Source of the DNA: Chondrosia reniformis | Lineage: Eukaryota; Porifera; Demospongiae; Chondrillida; Chondrillidae | NCBI GenBank assembly: GCA_947172415.1 | Contig: OX359201.1 | Location: 744,001 to 808,000 of the forward strand | Direction: 5' to 3' | Length of the DNA stretch: 64,000 nucleotides | Part shown: positions 21,948 through 33,500 of the stretch, in pieces | Numbering within the stretch: position 1 is the first letter of the stretch | How the letters are laid out: each line of letters begins with the position of its first letter | Program-made: the position numbers and the translations under genes | The notes under the pieces: generated by a model | The model's database searches: none | What the model was told of the DNA's origin: nothing | What the model saw: only the letters and a program-made list of their open reading frames with translations

Positions 21948-22205
21948 GTCGAGCCAGTAGAAGATTCACACGGGAGCAACGGAAGGGACGCTGTCCCAGA
22001 AGGCGCAAGCCTGCTCTCGGGAAAGTCTCCGGACCCATGGCAGAGAGTGCCAATGCTAAGATTCCTTAGTCAGCGACCTGATCTCCCATGGCTACGAAGC
22101 CGTTTGGCTGAGTCGGAGTGATGCGCTGATGTTAGTCGAAGCAAAGTAATGTGAATGGCAGTTCTTCCGCTAACTCGACGGAGCTTACTCTCTATCTGGC
22201 TCCAT
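21948..22205 (+). ncRNA. RMRP: RNase MRP RNA
   Basis: The catalytic RNA of the RNase MRP ribonucleoprotein, which cleaves pre-rRNA in ITS1. The diagnostic match to metazoan RMRP is cgggaaagtctccggacc at about 22018-22035 (CR-I and P4 5' strand), followed by ggcagagagtgcc (22039-22051), nearly identical to the human RNA as I recall it. The 3' strand ggagcttactctc (about 22180-22192) pairs ggag with ctcc of CR-I to close P4. P1 closes with gagccag (21951-21957) and ctggctc (22196-22202). These constraints give an RNA of about 258 nt, against 268 in human. A TATA box sits at 21921. Exact ends are inferred, and no strong T-run terminator is visible at 22205. Confidence 0.9.
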
Positions 22206-22249
22206 GCACGCACTCATACACACAGTTGAGAGTGTCCTACTAGGCTAGT

Positions 22250-22825
22250 AGGATGCCTCACCATCTTTGAATATGCCTCAAGTGGGTGAGGTATTTAAGG
22301 GTAATTAAACCATAGATCCTACTTTAAAGCATTAAGCTTGGGCTCTTCTGAATGACTTACAAAACAACGCATGACAGATATACACTTATAGGTTTCTGTA
22401 TCATTTATGGAGACATCCGTCCTTGTATTTGTACAATGTGTCCTCTATGGCTGTTTGAGCCCACAAATTGAAACTGATTTCAAGAGAAAAAGTCTGTAAT
22501 AGTATAATTGACTGCACAATTAATTTTCAACTTTACACGTGCTCATTGCTATACTTTTAGTTCATTTCAGTTATTGCATAAGCTGGTGATTGATCAGCCT
22601 GCTGAATTCCATAAATTAATATTTATTGACTGTACATGTATTATATTAAAACATACCACTTATAACTGTATAGAGACATATAGGTGTATATATATCTGTC
22701 ATGCTTTGTTGCCATATTGAAGGTGTTTTAGATCATTCATAAGAACCCAAGCCTCAATGCTTAAAGTAGGATCTATGGTTTAATTACCCTTAAACACCTC
22801 ACCCACTTGAGGCATATTCAATCTT
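22250..22825. mobile_element. Inverted-repeat element (MITE-like)
   Basis: The left arm (about 22250-22375) and right arm (about 22699-22825) are imperfect inverted repeats of about 120 bp sharing cacccacttgaggcatattc and taaagtaggatctatggttt. A one-ended copy lies at 24421-24575. Confidence 0.8.
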
Positions 22826-22889
22826 TAAACAAGTACATACACTCTGTATATACCACCAAGTGAGTTCTCATAGCACTATATGATATAAT

Positions 22890-22990
22890 CCAGAGGTATT
22901 ATTGAGCAACAGCAACATAAATTATTGATTGCTTCAACTCGTAGGTCTTCATCAGCAAACATGACTGCTCAATAATACCTCTGGATTAAA
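22890..22990. repeat. Dispersed short hairpin-type repeat
   Basis: Carries attattgagcaacagcaaca and aggtcttcatcagca, which recur at about 42360-42450, 43845-43950 and (degenerate) 56545-56630. The ends are inverted (gaggtattattgagca / tgctcaataatacctc). Confidence 0.6.
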
Positions 22991-23307
22991 TCATGATCGC
23001 AACAAACAACCCTTATCACTTCACTATATGACAGTAAATTATAAGACAAGTCCCATCCCTCCATAATACAGCATCAGGTTTTACATTTTATAGTTACAAG
23101 TCAGAACAGATAACAATTGAGTCATAAAATTAAATATTCCCACATATAATGTAATATAAAAGTTCTCTTAATTGCCAGCTGATGAATCTTGGGGATTTCT
23201 GGTGTTGCAAAGGAGTAACTATAGGTGCATAAAAATAATAATTTAATGATATTATACATTATCATATCCAATACATACAAAGTATTGTGTAAGCTTAACT
23301 TTACCTG

Positions 23308-23963
23308 AAAAATAAGTTCCTGACACTGGTCATGTACTTCTCTCAGCACAACTCAAGTAGAGTTGCCCCAGGGCACACCACGAGGAGGTGAAAGTACATC
23401 GTGCCCCACCCCACAGCGTTGACACTCACTATTGTGTAACAGAAGCTGTAACTGCGCAGTAATCTGCACTCATGGAGTTACTAGCCATGACATAGGAATC
23501 GATCAGCGTTAGCCTCACTTTCAGCCTATGCCAAGTCCGACCCTCCCGAACCGCAAACTGCCCCGATGAGAATCAGTGTGTTGCCACACCTTTAACTCCT
23601 CAGGATCGGATGACGTCCTTGAAGTGGGGACTGGCGAAACAACTGCCCAAATCAGGTGTCGACAACCGACTTCAACTTACATAGTTACGTGATCACCTCA
23701 ATCTCCGTGCCGTCAGACCCCAGCCGAAGCCAGAGCTAGTGAGGACCAATCCCAAGCACCAACCCTCCCACTGAGTTCCTGATCAGATTGCATATCCAAC
23801 GTGACACCAGGCCGCATTCTCAGCTCGCTGGCGGAGCCGAGGGGAATCCTGGGTCTACTTGTCTAGCGCTCCGAACAGGACTACTCGGGATAAGGAAAGA
23901 CCACCGTCAAGCACAGAAACTTTAGCAATCTCACGCGTCAAGTAAGCCACTGGGGGTAAACTG
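23308..23963 (-). ncRNA. Candidate structured noncoding RNA, copy B
   Basis: Exact-length (656 nt) counterpart of 5221-5876 with two substitutions seen by eye. The upstream TATA-like box and both aggtgtgaaaa motifs are kept, and the terminal T5 run is intact. Its 3' end lies about 1.1 kb from the RMRP gene. See the evidence for copy A. Confidence 0.5.
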
Positions 23964-24075
23964 AGATTTTTCACACCTCGCATCATTTATATTCCCGCGC
24001 TCACTACCAAATTAGGAATCGATGACGTAATAATATGACGTATGCATAAATTATAGCTTTTCACACCTCGGTTGC

Positions 24076-24420
24076 TTAGGTTTTGATCACGTGAGCATTG
24101 AGTTCTTTCGCAATAGGATCAAAATGGACGACTTTAGATAGAAGGCTCCTAACATATTCGTCCAGTTTGTTGGCAAAAAGTTCACGATCTATGGTTTTAT
24201 GCACTTTAATGAGAGGATTTTTGGCAACGTACTGAACAAAGATGGTGCCGTAGATCATTTCAAAATGTTTACGGACTGCACTGGTGTTATTGGAATCTGT
24301 GTTCATAACAATTTTTAAACTTGAGGGCGTTTCTAAGAAATGCAAGTGATAGGAACTAGTCTTGTATCCGATAAAGCCATCCTTCGGCCCTTCCGGAGAC
24401 ATTCTGGGGACTATAAAAGA
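24076..24420 (-). pseudogene. 5'-truncated TRAPPC1 duplicate
   Basis: Covers TRAPPC1 from about MSPEGPKDGFIGYK to YVRSL. The first third of the protein is missing because the duplication ends at an inverted-repeat element. A 54-bp deletion at the 3' end removes the original stop, and the frame runs on 20 codons into former 3' UTR. About nine nucleotide differences from the parent occur in 265 bp, several of them amino-acid changing (DPNN to DSNN, HLEV to HFEM, HETID to HKTID). Nothing suggests a functional protein. Confidence 0.9.
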
Positions 24421-24716
24421 TTCATGCTTTGTTGTGATATTTGAAGGTGTTTTAGATCATTCATAAGAACCCAAGCCAAGCTCAATGCTTAAAGTAGGAT
24501 CTATGGTTTAATTACCTTAAACACCTCACCCACTTGAGGCATATTCAATCTTAAAACATACACTTTGTATAGTTCTCATAACACTATGTACAGTGCAAGT
24601 TACAAGATATGATAGTAAAATACCCATCCCTCCATACTACAGCATCAGGTTTTATATTTTATAGTTACTAGTCAGAACAGAATCCTTGATCACAAAGCTG
24701 TCATTCATGGCTGTTA
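24421..24716. other. Gap with partial inverted-repeat element
   Basis: About 24421-24575 matches the right arm of the 22250-22825 element. The remainder is the 3' flank of the C9orf78 homologue. Confidence 0.7.
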
Positions 24717-27589
24717 TTACATTTTAAATTTTTTCTTGTATTTCTCAAAATGTGCGTCATCAGTTGCTGTCTGCTTCTGATCTCCTTTGTCCTTTGAACC
24801 TCCTTTGGGACCAATGTACTTTAGCTCCGGCTCAGATTCACCCACCACCGGAATGTAAACAGGAGCCTCTTCCTTCTTCTCCTTTTCTGCCTCAATCTCA
24901 GCCTTTAAGGCTCCTCCGTCCTTGAAGACTACACAAGGAAGAGCAGTTAAAGCATGTAAGAATCAAAAAGCATAAGTTGAGAATATTTGCTTGATCTCAT
25001 CTACTAATGGGCCCAGGCCTCATCTACTAATGGGCCCAGGCCTCATCTGGCAATGGGCCCAGGCCTCATCTGGCAATGGGCCCAGGCCTCATCTGGCAAT
25101 GGGCCCAGGCCTCATCTGGCAATGGGCCCAGGCCTCATCTACTAATGGGCCCAGGCCTCATCTGGTAATGAAGCTATATAAGCTGAGAGGTGTGTGCTAC
25201 TGCTTACATCTGAGACTGTGATGTGTGTAGTTGGCAGCATAGTTTGTGACAGCAAATGAGGTTTTCTCCTTTTTCCTAGAAACACAAAACTTAGCACATT
25301 ACACTCAGTTTGTTCACAATCAGTTTAGTAACTGACTTTTCTGTCATTTCCTTTAGTAATTTGATTTTTGCCAATTCTGTCTCTTCAATATTCCGGATCC
25401 TAGCTCTGAGGATGTATATACGTATGTACATGATATCACGATGGATGGATGGGTGGATGGATGGATGGATGGATGGATGGATGGATGGATTGGGTGGATG
25501 GATGGATTGGATGGATGGATGGATTGGGTGGATGGATGGATTGGATGGATGGATTGGGTGGATGGATGGATGGATGGATGGATGGATGGATGGACGGACG
25601 GACGGACAGACGGACGGACGGACAGGTGCAACTCACTTAACTCCAAGTTTAACTTCTGGTATTCCTGAGAGCATCTGGTTCGACAACATCTCCTCTGTAC
25701 TCTTCTTCTCCTCAACCTGAAGATGTTCTGGTAGTTTGTATAAGGACTTCACCTTCTCTTCATAAGTGGACAGCTTTCTAGTTCTCTCCTGCACTCCCTT
25801 CCTCTTGGAGACCTCTTCTTCAATGTAGGTCATCCTACGTAGCATGCACCAGTTATTAGATTATGTATATAGTTACTGAGTTACTGGGTATACAAACACA
25901 AAGTCAATTCATAAGTAGGTGTTGTGAAAGCTAATACTTACTGTTGGGACTACATGTGCTACCTAACTAATGAGATAAGTGAATACCTTGATAACATTAC
26001 ATCAACAGACTGTGGTAAGATACTCTATAAGATCACTGCAAATGTTTCATTGCAGTATGCCTCTTAATGAGATTAGGTTAAGGAAAAACATTTTTATTAC
26101 TACATATTATGTAATACATATGTAACTAGCCTGCACAAACAATTAAATGTTAGAACAAATTTGGGCAACATTGTGAATCCCTTTTCAAATGTAAAGCAAG
26201 TGCTGTATGAATATCTTACATAATCCACCACCATCCCTCATCCTCACCCTCACACCATCCCTCATCCTCACACCCCTCACACCATCCCTCACCCTCACAC
26301 CCCTCACACCATCCCTCATCCTCACCCTCACACCATCCCTCATCCTCACCCTCACACCATCCCTCATCCTCACACCATCCCTCATCCTCACCCTCACACC
26401 ATCCCTCATCCTCACCCTCACACCATCCCTCATCCTCACACCCTTCACACCATCCCTCATCCTCACCCTCACACCATCCCTCATCCTCACACCATCCCTC
26501 ACCCTCACACCATCCCTCACCCTCACACCATCCCTCACCCTCACACCATCTCTCATCCTCACCCTCACACCATCCCTCATTGTCCCCAGTCCTCACATTC
26601 GGTCATCATCATCTCTGCGATTGGTTTCAGCAGAAAATGTGTTGGTTAATCGCTTCAAAACTTCATCTTCTTCTTCATCCAACCTACATACATTTACATA
26701 CATACATAAACATTTAAGGACACAAATATTTGACCTGGGGAAGGAACTGGACAATGAAGTGATGAATGAAGCACTCACTTCCCTTCTGCTCTGGAGTCAC
26801 TCAGGTCCTGCAAAGTGACTAGACCTCCACCTGTCTTCAACTTGAAGGGGTCAGCCTGGACCAGGTCAAAGGTCAAAGGTCAAAGGTCAACATTTCCTCC
26901 CTCATGTGTATCACATAGACATATCTCAGCTCCATAGAATAAACTAGCTAAACAATAATCTTACGACTAAGTATTACATACATACCTATTGGAATGCTTG
27001 TAGACTTACAGTTAGCTTTTCTTCTTCATCAGTTAGCTTCTTCCCCAATGCCAATCCAACTGCACTAAAATATGGTTAGACATATGTCAATACATATTAT
27101 ATCTAACAATGTAAGGTAATGCGGGGTTGACCAGTAGACCTACTACGTAGTTGAACCCAGAGGCCTAAGGAAAGAAAACTTGCTTGCTTTTAAATAGTAT
27201 TTACCAACAGCGCTCGTATTGCTGTTAGAAAGTAAAGGAAGGCTTTGTTCCAAGTTACCCTGTCGTTAATTACTTAAATAAATGTAATCAAATACGTAGC
27301 TTTAATCTATACTTATGCTAATAAATATAAAGGTATTGCATTTGAATTTTTAATGCCAATAGAGGCCATTTTATCGGTGCTTATATCACTGACCTCACTC
27401 CACCCGGTTTCTTTCTATATTTCTGTCTCTCCTTCGCTTCTCTAACCTTTTCTCTAAGAATAACAAATTCATTCCAAAACCATTCTAAATCTAACTAATT
27501 ACAGATTAGTGATTTGCTTACAAAGAATTAGTGTCTTCATTTTCTTCTTCATCTGATTCTTGTCTTTGACGATATTTTCTCTTCGGCAT
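24717..27589 (-). CDS. C9orf78: C9orf78 / Tls1 splicing-associated protein, nine exons
   Basis: A nuclear spliceosome-associated protein; fission yeast Tls1 affects splicing of shelterin mRNA. Exons in coding order are 27589-27522, 27453-27394, 27064-27010, 26855-26779, 26683-26597, 25834-25637, 25405-25337, 25275-25208 and 24928-24717. All phases agree and give 297 residues (human 289). Conserved blocks are [80 protein letters not shown] and the C-terminal [13 protein letters not shown]. Three of its introns contain separate tandem arrays. Divergent from the gene at 27759, with 169 bp between ATGs. Confidence 0.94.
24996..25166. repeat. Minisatellite in C9orf78 intron 8
   Basis: Eight copies of a unit of about 21 bp with caatgggcccaggcctcatc. 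Confidence 0.9.
25440..25617. repeat. (GGAT)n array in C9orf78 intron 6
   Basis: Interrupted ggat tetranucleotide array that turns into ggac repeats at its end. Confidence 0.95.
26222..26582. repeat. Tandem array in C9orf78 intron 5
   Basis: Units such as accatccctcatcctcaccc of variable length, about 360 bp in all. The array ends close to the GTGAGG donor of the preceding exon (26596). Confidence 0.95.
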
Positions 27590-27758
27590 TTTGTCAATCC
27601 GCCATTTTTAATAAATTGCTCAATCAAAAGCGCTATGCTAAATACACTATGAATTTCATTTCCTGAACATCAGAAAATGGCTGCAAACTGCTTCGCGGCA
27701 CTTTCGATTATCTTCATTTTGTTTATAGTGTGATTGTTGTCACGTCCTCAAAATAAAA
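27590..27758. promoter_or_regulatory. Bidirectional promoter C9orf78 / orphan gene
   Basis: 169 bp lie between the divergent start codons; no TATA box stands out. Confidence 0.6.
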
Positions 27759-28634
27759 ATGGCCAGATCGTCCTTGGAAAGCGAACAAGAACTAGAAAAG
27801 AAAGCGAGGGATATCGCGCGGTCCAAGTTTGGCGATATGGCGGTACTGATTCATCGCGAACAAACGTCGACTTCCAGGTTTAACAAGTTAAGAAAGAAAG
27901 GTCGCAGCTTAATGAGCCCGACTCCGAGTCTTCTCAGTTTACAAGTCTCTCCCTTCCTCTCACATCATGTAAAGATCGGAGAGAGGCGCTCGTACAGACA
28001 GACGTCCAGTCAACATTCCTTGAGTAGTCTAGCGAGGGAGAAGGAGAACATCGACTTAAAGCCTGCATCTGATAATGGAGAAAATGATGATGAAAACTTT
28101 AGCACCTGGCCAAAGCTAAGAGACCGAAGCGTCAATGTTAAAGATTCTGGTCTAATTGGTAGCCCTATTGTGCCAAGATTTAGAAGATCCGAGAATTTGG
28201 AAGCCGTTCGAAGTAGCGATAGTAGTGGAAGTTACTTCAGGGAAGACGAAGATGAAACGAGCTATTTGAGGTACACTGAAACCGGTAAAGCAAAGCAAAG
28301 GGACTCCGGCGAAGAAGTGGAGCATGATGAATTGATAGTAGGCGAAATGAGTCCAGTTGAGGCTCCCCCCGTTCCAATGGGCTTTCAGACCAGAAAGTTG
28401 GCTAGTTCTAATGGCAAGCAACTAGTCAGCAAGTACTCACCTAGGATTCGCAGTCCTAGATCAGTCAAGGAGAGAGAAATTGTAGTTAGTCAAAGTCTGC
28501 CAAGCAGCAACTTCTTCCCTGATAAGCTGAATAAGATTAACACAAACATCAATAACAATAATAGTAATAAAAAGAAATTTCCAGAAAATGAAATAGCTCC
28601 ATCAGTTAAATCATCCTATTGCTCTTTAGCATAA
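27759..28634 (+). CDS. Unrecognised, mostly disordered protein
   Basis: A 291-residue single-exon ORF that I cannot assign to a family. The N-terminal 50 residues look helical and basic (LEKKARDIARSKFGDMAVLIHRE, FNKLRKKGRS). The rest is rich in Ser, Arg, Glu and Asn, with SP-rich motifs (SPTPS, SPRIRSPRS) that could be kinase targets and an Asn run (INNNNSNKKK) near the end. Codon use and the long open frame in an AT-rich region, plus the divergent housekeeping partner, argue that it is real. Confidence 0.7.
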   Translation: MARSSLESEQELEKKARDIARSKFGDMAVLIHREQTSTSRFNKLRKKGRSLMSPTPSLLSLQVSPFLSHHVKIGERRSYRQTSSQHSLSSLAREKENIDLKPASDNGENDDENFSTWPKLRDRSVNVKDSGLIGSPIVPRFRRSENLEAVRSSDSSGSYFREDEDETSYLRYTETGKAKQRDSGEEVEHDELIVGEMSPVEAPPVPMGFQTRKLASSNGKQLVSKYSPRIRSPRSVKEREIVVSQSLPSSNFFPDKLNKINTNINNNNSNKKKFPENEIAPSVKSSYCSLA

Positions 28635-30545
28635 TGAATGTATCTTAGACAATAGAGTCATTTTCCGTCATTTTATTGGCATCACGTCCCTCTTCATGTA
28701 CATATTGTATTCATTCAACTTTGTGTACATAATTATCTATTTCTTTCAAATTATTACTCATCAATTGAAATCATTGTGATTTGATACAAGGATGATATGA
28801 TACTGTTTATATATTGAATGTGAAATAATGAATTCCACTTTACACTCATTTGCAATTGTATATGTGATTGATTGATGTATTGAGTGGCTATATTGTTGAC
28901 CACCCATGTAGCAGAACTACAAAATTAGTTAGTGAAATATGTCTATTACATAAAAACTACGTAGGATACGCATGTGATTATTCTAGTCCAACTCTTGTGA
29001 ACTCAAAACGCCATGAAGCGGCATATTCCAACTTAATTAGTTGAATGACTTGTAGAGGAGGCGTAAGAGAATATATATATACACACACAAATCACCATGG
29101 GAACGTATATATATACACTCAATTAGTAAGGCAATATGCCTCTACCTTTTTGTATATCTAACTTCCAGCAGCTATGCTTAAGGAAGATTTACAGTGGTGG
29201 GTTATAGAGGTGTGCTCTAAGTATGACAAACCTAGGGGAAATATAATAGCCAAACTGTCTCAGTGCCATTCTGTGTCACACTCCCATATACTTGTATATA
29301 TCCCCCTTACAAATTTCCAGATCCTCCCCTAATTCATATACTATACACTGTCTATCCCATTTATGTAAACACTAGTGTACAAGTACAAACATGAGACAAT
29401 TAAGATGACCATCAGTAAACATGTAGTAACATACACATTTGGGCACTCCCAACTTTATTAGCCATCTTTAGCCGGACCAAATGGAACCAATTAACCAGTA
29501 ACTGTTTTCTGTCAAATACTATATATATATATCCAGTGTATATAAAGCTGCTTGTTGTGGATAATGTTCTCCTATTGGGATATAGGGACTGTTTTAGAGT
29601 AAGGATTTCCTTCACTCACATATTAAAGAAGACCCACTATAGATGCTCAAAAAGACTACTGTCACAGGATGGTTCATCTAAAATATGCATGGGTTATTTA
29701 ATGTGTTTTGCTTAATCTATTATTCCTATTAGAATATTAATAGAAAATTCCAGTACGGAAATGAAAACTAGAAGGCTTTTAACAAGCTTTGAAATTGGCA
29801 TTATAATAATATTATAATGAGAGGCTAATTATAGTTACTTCCAAAATATAATTTCTCTGTAAACACAAGCATATATACTTGTCACATGCATACTGTGCAT
29901 CTAAATTTAGTAACACTTATAATTGGTGTTATCAAATAGATGTCTTCCCTTCCCTGTGAATGTAATTTGTGAATGTATAAACGCAATAAGAAAACTTCAA
30001 GTGTCACTAACATGGACAAAATACAGAACTTATATAATGGTAATTGAAATTGATTCTCAGTAAAGTATACCTTTCTTTGTTACCCAATTAAAGGTCAACT
30101 TTCACTTGTTCAGTTTGTATTACTAACATTGTGATTTTTTGAATTACACAACTTCACCAGCAGACGGGAACCTATTTCATAAACAAGTTAAATAAAAACC
30201 TTCAAAAAATGAAGTTAAAAGTAGGGATGACAGTGCCTACAATAGTGATTGGCACATCTAGAAAAAGTAACGAAACAAGACGGTGATCGTATGATAAGGC
30301 TAACCACGCAGAAGTGGTATACTGAAATCTAACTATACACATCACTTCTCTGTTTGGGCGCATTATGATGGTATGTACTGATCTCTGATATTCTTATCCT
30401 TAAGTCTATATTCTCTAACATATACCAACAATATACTATACATGCCATAAATAACATAATATGTATACAGTGAATTCAATTAAAATAGTTTTAAGATGGA
30501 ATAACAAATTTATGAAATTTCTGAATTATAGCATATTAATGCATT
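28635..30545. other. Intergenic, 1.9 kb
   Basis: AT-rich, with short TA-rich runs. No gene, array or clear element was recognised. A 67-codon minus-strand frame at 29412-29615 has no family features. Confidence 0.6.
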
Positions 30546-33500
30546 TTATGTATCAATCAATAAGAGTTTCAAAATGACATCAGATACATCAGAAATTGTG
30601 TCACGTTTTGATGTCAGGTCATCGTAAACAACAATTGTACCAACTTCCTTTGTCCTCTGGTGTGGTTCCTTAAAGCTTGTCTTCTGGGGGTGTGTCCCTT
30701 TGAGAAGTGTTTCCTGGGGGCGTGTCTCTTTGAAAAGTGTCTCCTGGGGGTGTGTTTCCAAACATGTGGTATCTAATGTGGACCGGTCTGGGAGAAGGTC
30801 AGCCTTGGAATATAGCAGACCAGTCCTAATGTCTCTCAGTAGTGATGCTGGAGGGAGGTCTTTAAGTAAGTACATTCCACAATTGCAATACATGGTATTC
30901 ATGTACTGTGTCTCCTCATTGAGGGGATAATCCATGTCATCTAATGGGGGGAGTGACCAACAGTGATGGTGAATGGAATCTGTGACAGATATGCCTGAAT
31001 AGTGTTCCAAGGAAGCAGCAATGCATTCAACGTGTCCGGACACCATTTCCACAACTCTTTCAAAGTCTCCTTACAATACAAGAGGAGGAAAGATGAAGCT
31101 AATAACATCACAGGGGAATACATAATTCAGAAAAAAGTCATAAAATTCACTCTCATCAAATCATTACAATCGTTTCAGTAAAACCATGAAACAGTTATAT
31201 ACTTGTGGTAATTAAGAGATTGGACTTGACCAGCCATGCATCTCCTAGCAACAGGCCTATATAGATGTGCATCTCCTAGCAACAGGCCTATATGGACGTG
31301 CATCTTCTAGCAACAGGCCTATATAGATGTGCATCTCCTAGCAACAGGCCTATATAGATGTGCATCTCCTAGCAACAGGCCTATATGGATGTGCATCTCC
31401 TAGCAACAGGCCTATATGGATGTGCATCTCCTAGCAACAGGCCTATATGGACGTGCATCTCCTAGCAACAGGCCTATATAGATGTGCATCTCCTAGCAAC
31501 AGGCCTATATAGATGTGCATCTCCTAGCAAAAGGTTTATATGGATGTAAAGTCCCTAATGAGCTAGCATGTACCTCATTTGTCACAAGATACCCTTCTCA
31601 AATATCCACTTGATCAAAGGCAATAGTGTATGTGTTCACAGTAGATTATATTATAATTACACATCCATTGTTATATCAACATTAAACTCTGGTATTACCC
31701 CTGCCCCCTCATGTCCACTCATGGTAATATCCAGAGTTTAATGATGATATATCAATGCTTTAAGATCAGCTTATGATCTTAAAGTTCCCCTATAAGTCCA
31801 TTGTTACCTTACCACAAATACAAAGCTATGGGCGGTATGAGTAGGTCTGGTTACAGTGGTGGATTTATGGGGTGTTCCAGACACTGGAGCACCCATCTCT
31901 TGGTAGGCATTTGTGCTATTTCAAAACTTGTGGCAAAATGAAAAAGGAGTTAATTGTACAATTCATGTAATATAATTACTAGCCAAACCATCGCATAACC
32001 CTTTCTCTGTTGATAACTTATATAGTACCTTCCTTACAAATTTCTAGATCTGCCCTTGAGTTTGTCGGATATGAGTTAACCATTTTAATCACTTTTCAGG
32101 AATTGGGGTGAGTTTATTTGTGAATGAGTTATGTGACATTTATCAACAGCGTTATGAGTTACACAATGATGGGCCAATTTCAATGTGAAAGTTCTTACAC
32201 CCACAGCTACACCATAAACTCACTTGTTGATCCACCTGTACCTCTTATATCACACTCACCAATCTACAGACCATGTGGAAGAGAACAGCACTGAATACGG
32301 GGCATTGATGTGATAATCAAACCACAAGTATTTTAAGCCAAATATGGAACTAAAAAAACATGACAAAAGAACTGAAATCATGCTCTACCACTGAACCATG
32401 AAGTGCAGTGAAGCCTCAGTGCTATTTCATATTTGCTACTTTATGTATGTACTTGTAACTGTAATTATTGCAAATATAGACGTACACAAGCTATTAAATG
32501 CATATGTTGGGACAATGTAGTGTTCCCACGGCTAGCAACCTAATATGGTTACCATACCATCTGCTCACCTGCTGTCGAATGTAGTGGGCCAATAGGGTCT
32601 CAGTACAACCTCCTCCAAGTAAGGCAAAGGGAAGATTAAGAGTATGACGTAGCATGTCAACTACGAGAAGAGAACATCGTACAAATTAGTATCTGAGGAT
32701 ACTAAAGTTTTATGACTCCTAAAATCTAAATTCTGAGTCAAGTACTACAGTGAAATTACAGCACATGGATTCAGAAAAGATCAAGATCAAGAAAAGACAA
32801 AGATTCCCAGGGTCACTGATGAAGGGCTGGAATTCCAAGTGACAATTGTCTGGCCCAGTGGAGAAGAAGAAGAAAGAAAAAAGTCTCCAGGACCTGTATC
32901 CTCATCCAAAACTCTCTCCAGGTTTAATTCTCTATGGGCTTTTTTAAAGAGTAGGCATAGCATGTAGGAAAATGGTGTATTTGATTTGTCAGGGTAATAA
33001 TAGTCTGAATGTTTAGATTGTGAGGTAGAAATGAAGAAATCTTTCAAACCACACAGAACACAGTACTTCCCTAACATCCTACAAACCAAACACTAAATTA
33101 CATTAAACTTCCTGCTGATTGTTTCTTTAATGTTTTCCCTTTAAGTGATGTACAAGTAATGATAAAATGGTTGTGGCTTCATTATCACTAAACCCATTCG
33201 TGTACATTTTAATGGAAGGACTACACACATACTAATGGAACACTACTCATTAAATAAGTCAGGTATATTCAGGCAAAATGATTTCATCCAAAAAGAAAGT
33301 CATACCAGTCAATATGACTTCATACTTAACTATCTAATTGTCAGACTATAGTTTTGTAACTGTTACCAATGATTGTATATGAAATACGTTTGCTCCAGTG
33401 AAGAAAGAAAGAAACGTCTAACTGTATCATCTTCTAAAGCTTAACAGATTTGCTTTAGGTTTTAGGCGTTTCCTTAGATTCATAATGAACAACCTAGAAG

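Larger units (their letters stand above)
23100..24420 (-). repeat. Segmental duplication, copy B (inverted)
   Basis: Reverse-orientation counterpart of 4715-6095. It ends abruptly at about 24420 where an inverted-repeat element begins, so the rest of TRAPPC1 was never copied or has been replaced. A deletion of about 54 bp relative to copy A removes the TRAPPC1 stop codon region, and a short deletion lies near 23195. Confidence 0.95.

Noticed and set aside
24996..25166. Regular short repeats that might suggest a CRISPR array
   Set aside because: Units are contiguous with no unique spacers, and the genome is eukaryotic.
25310..26596. ORFs over the GGAT and CCCTCATCCTCA arrays
   Set aside because: They are low-complexity translations of intronic repeats inside the C9orf78 gene.
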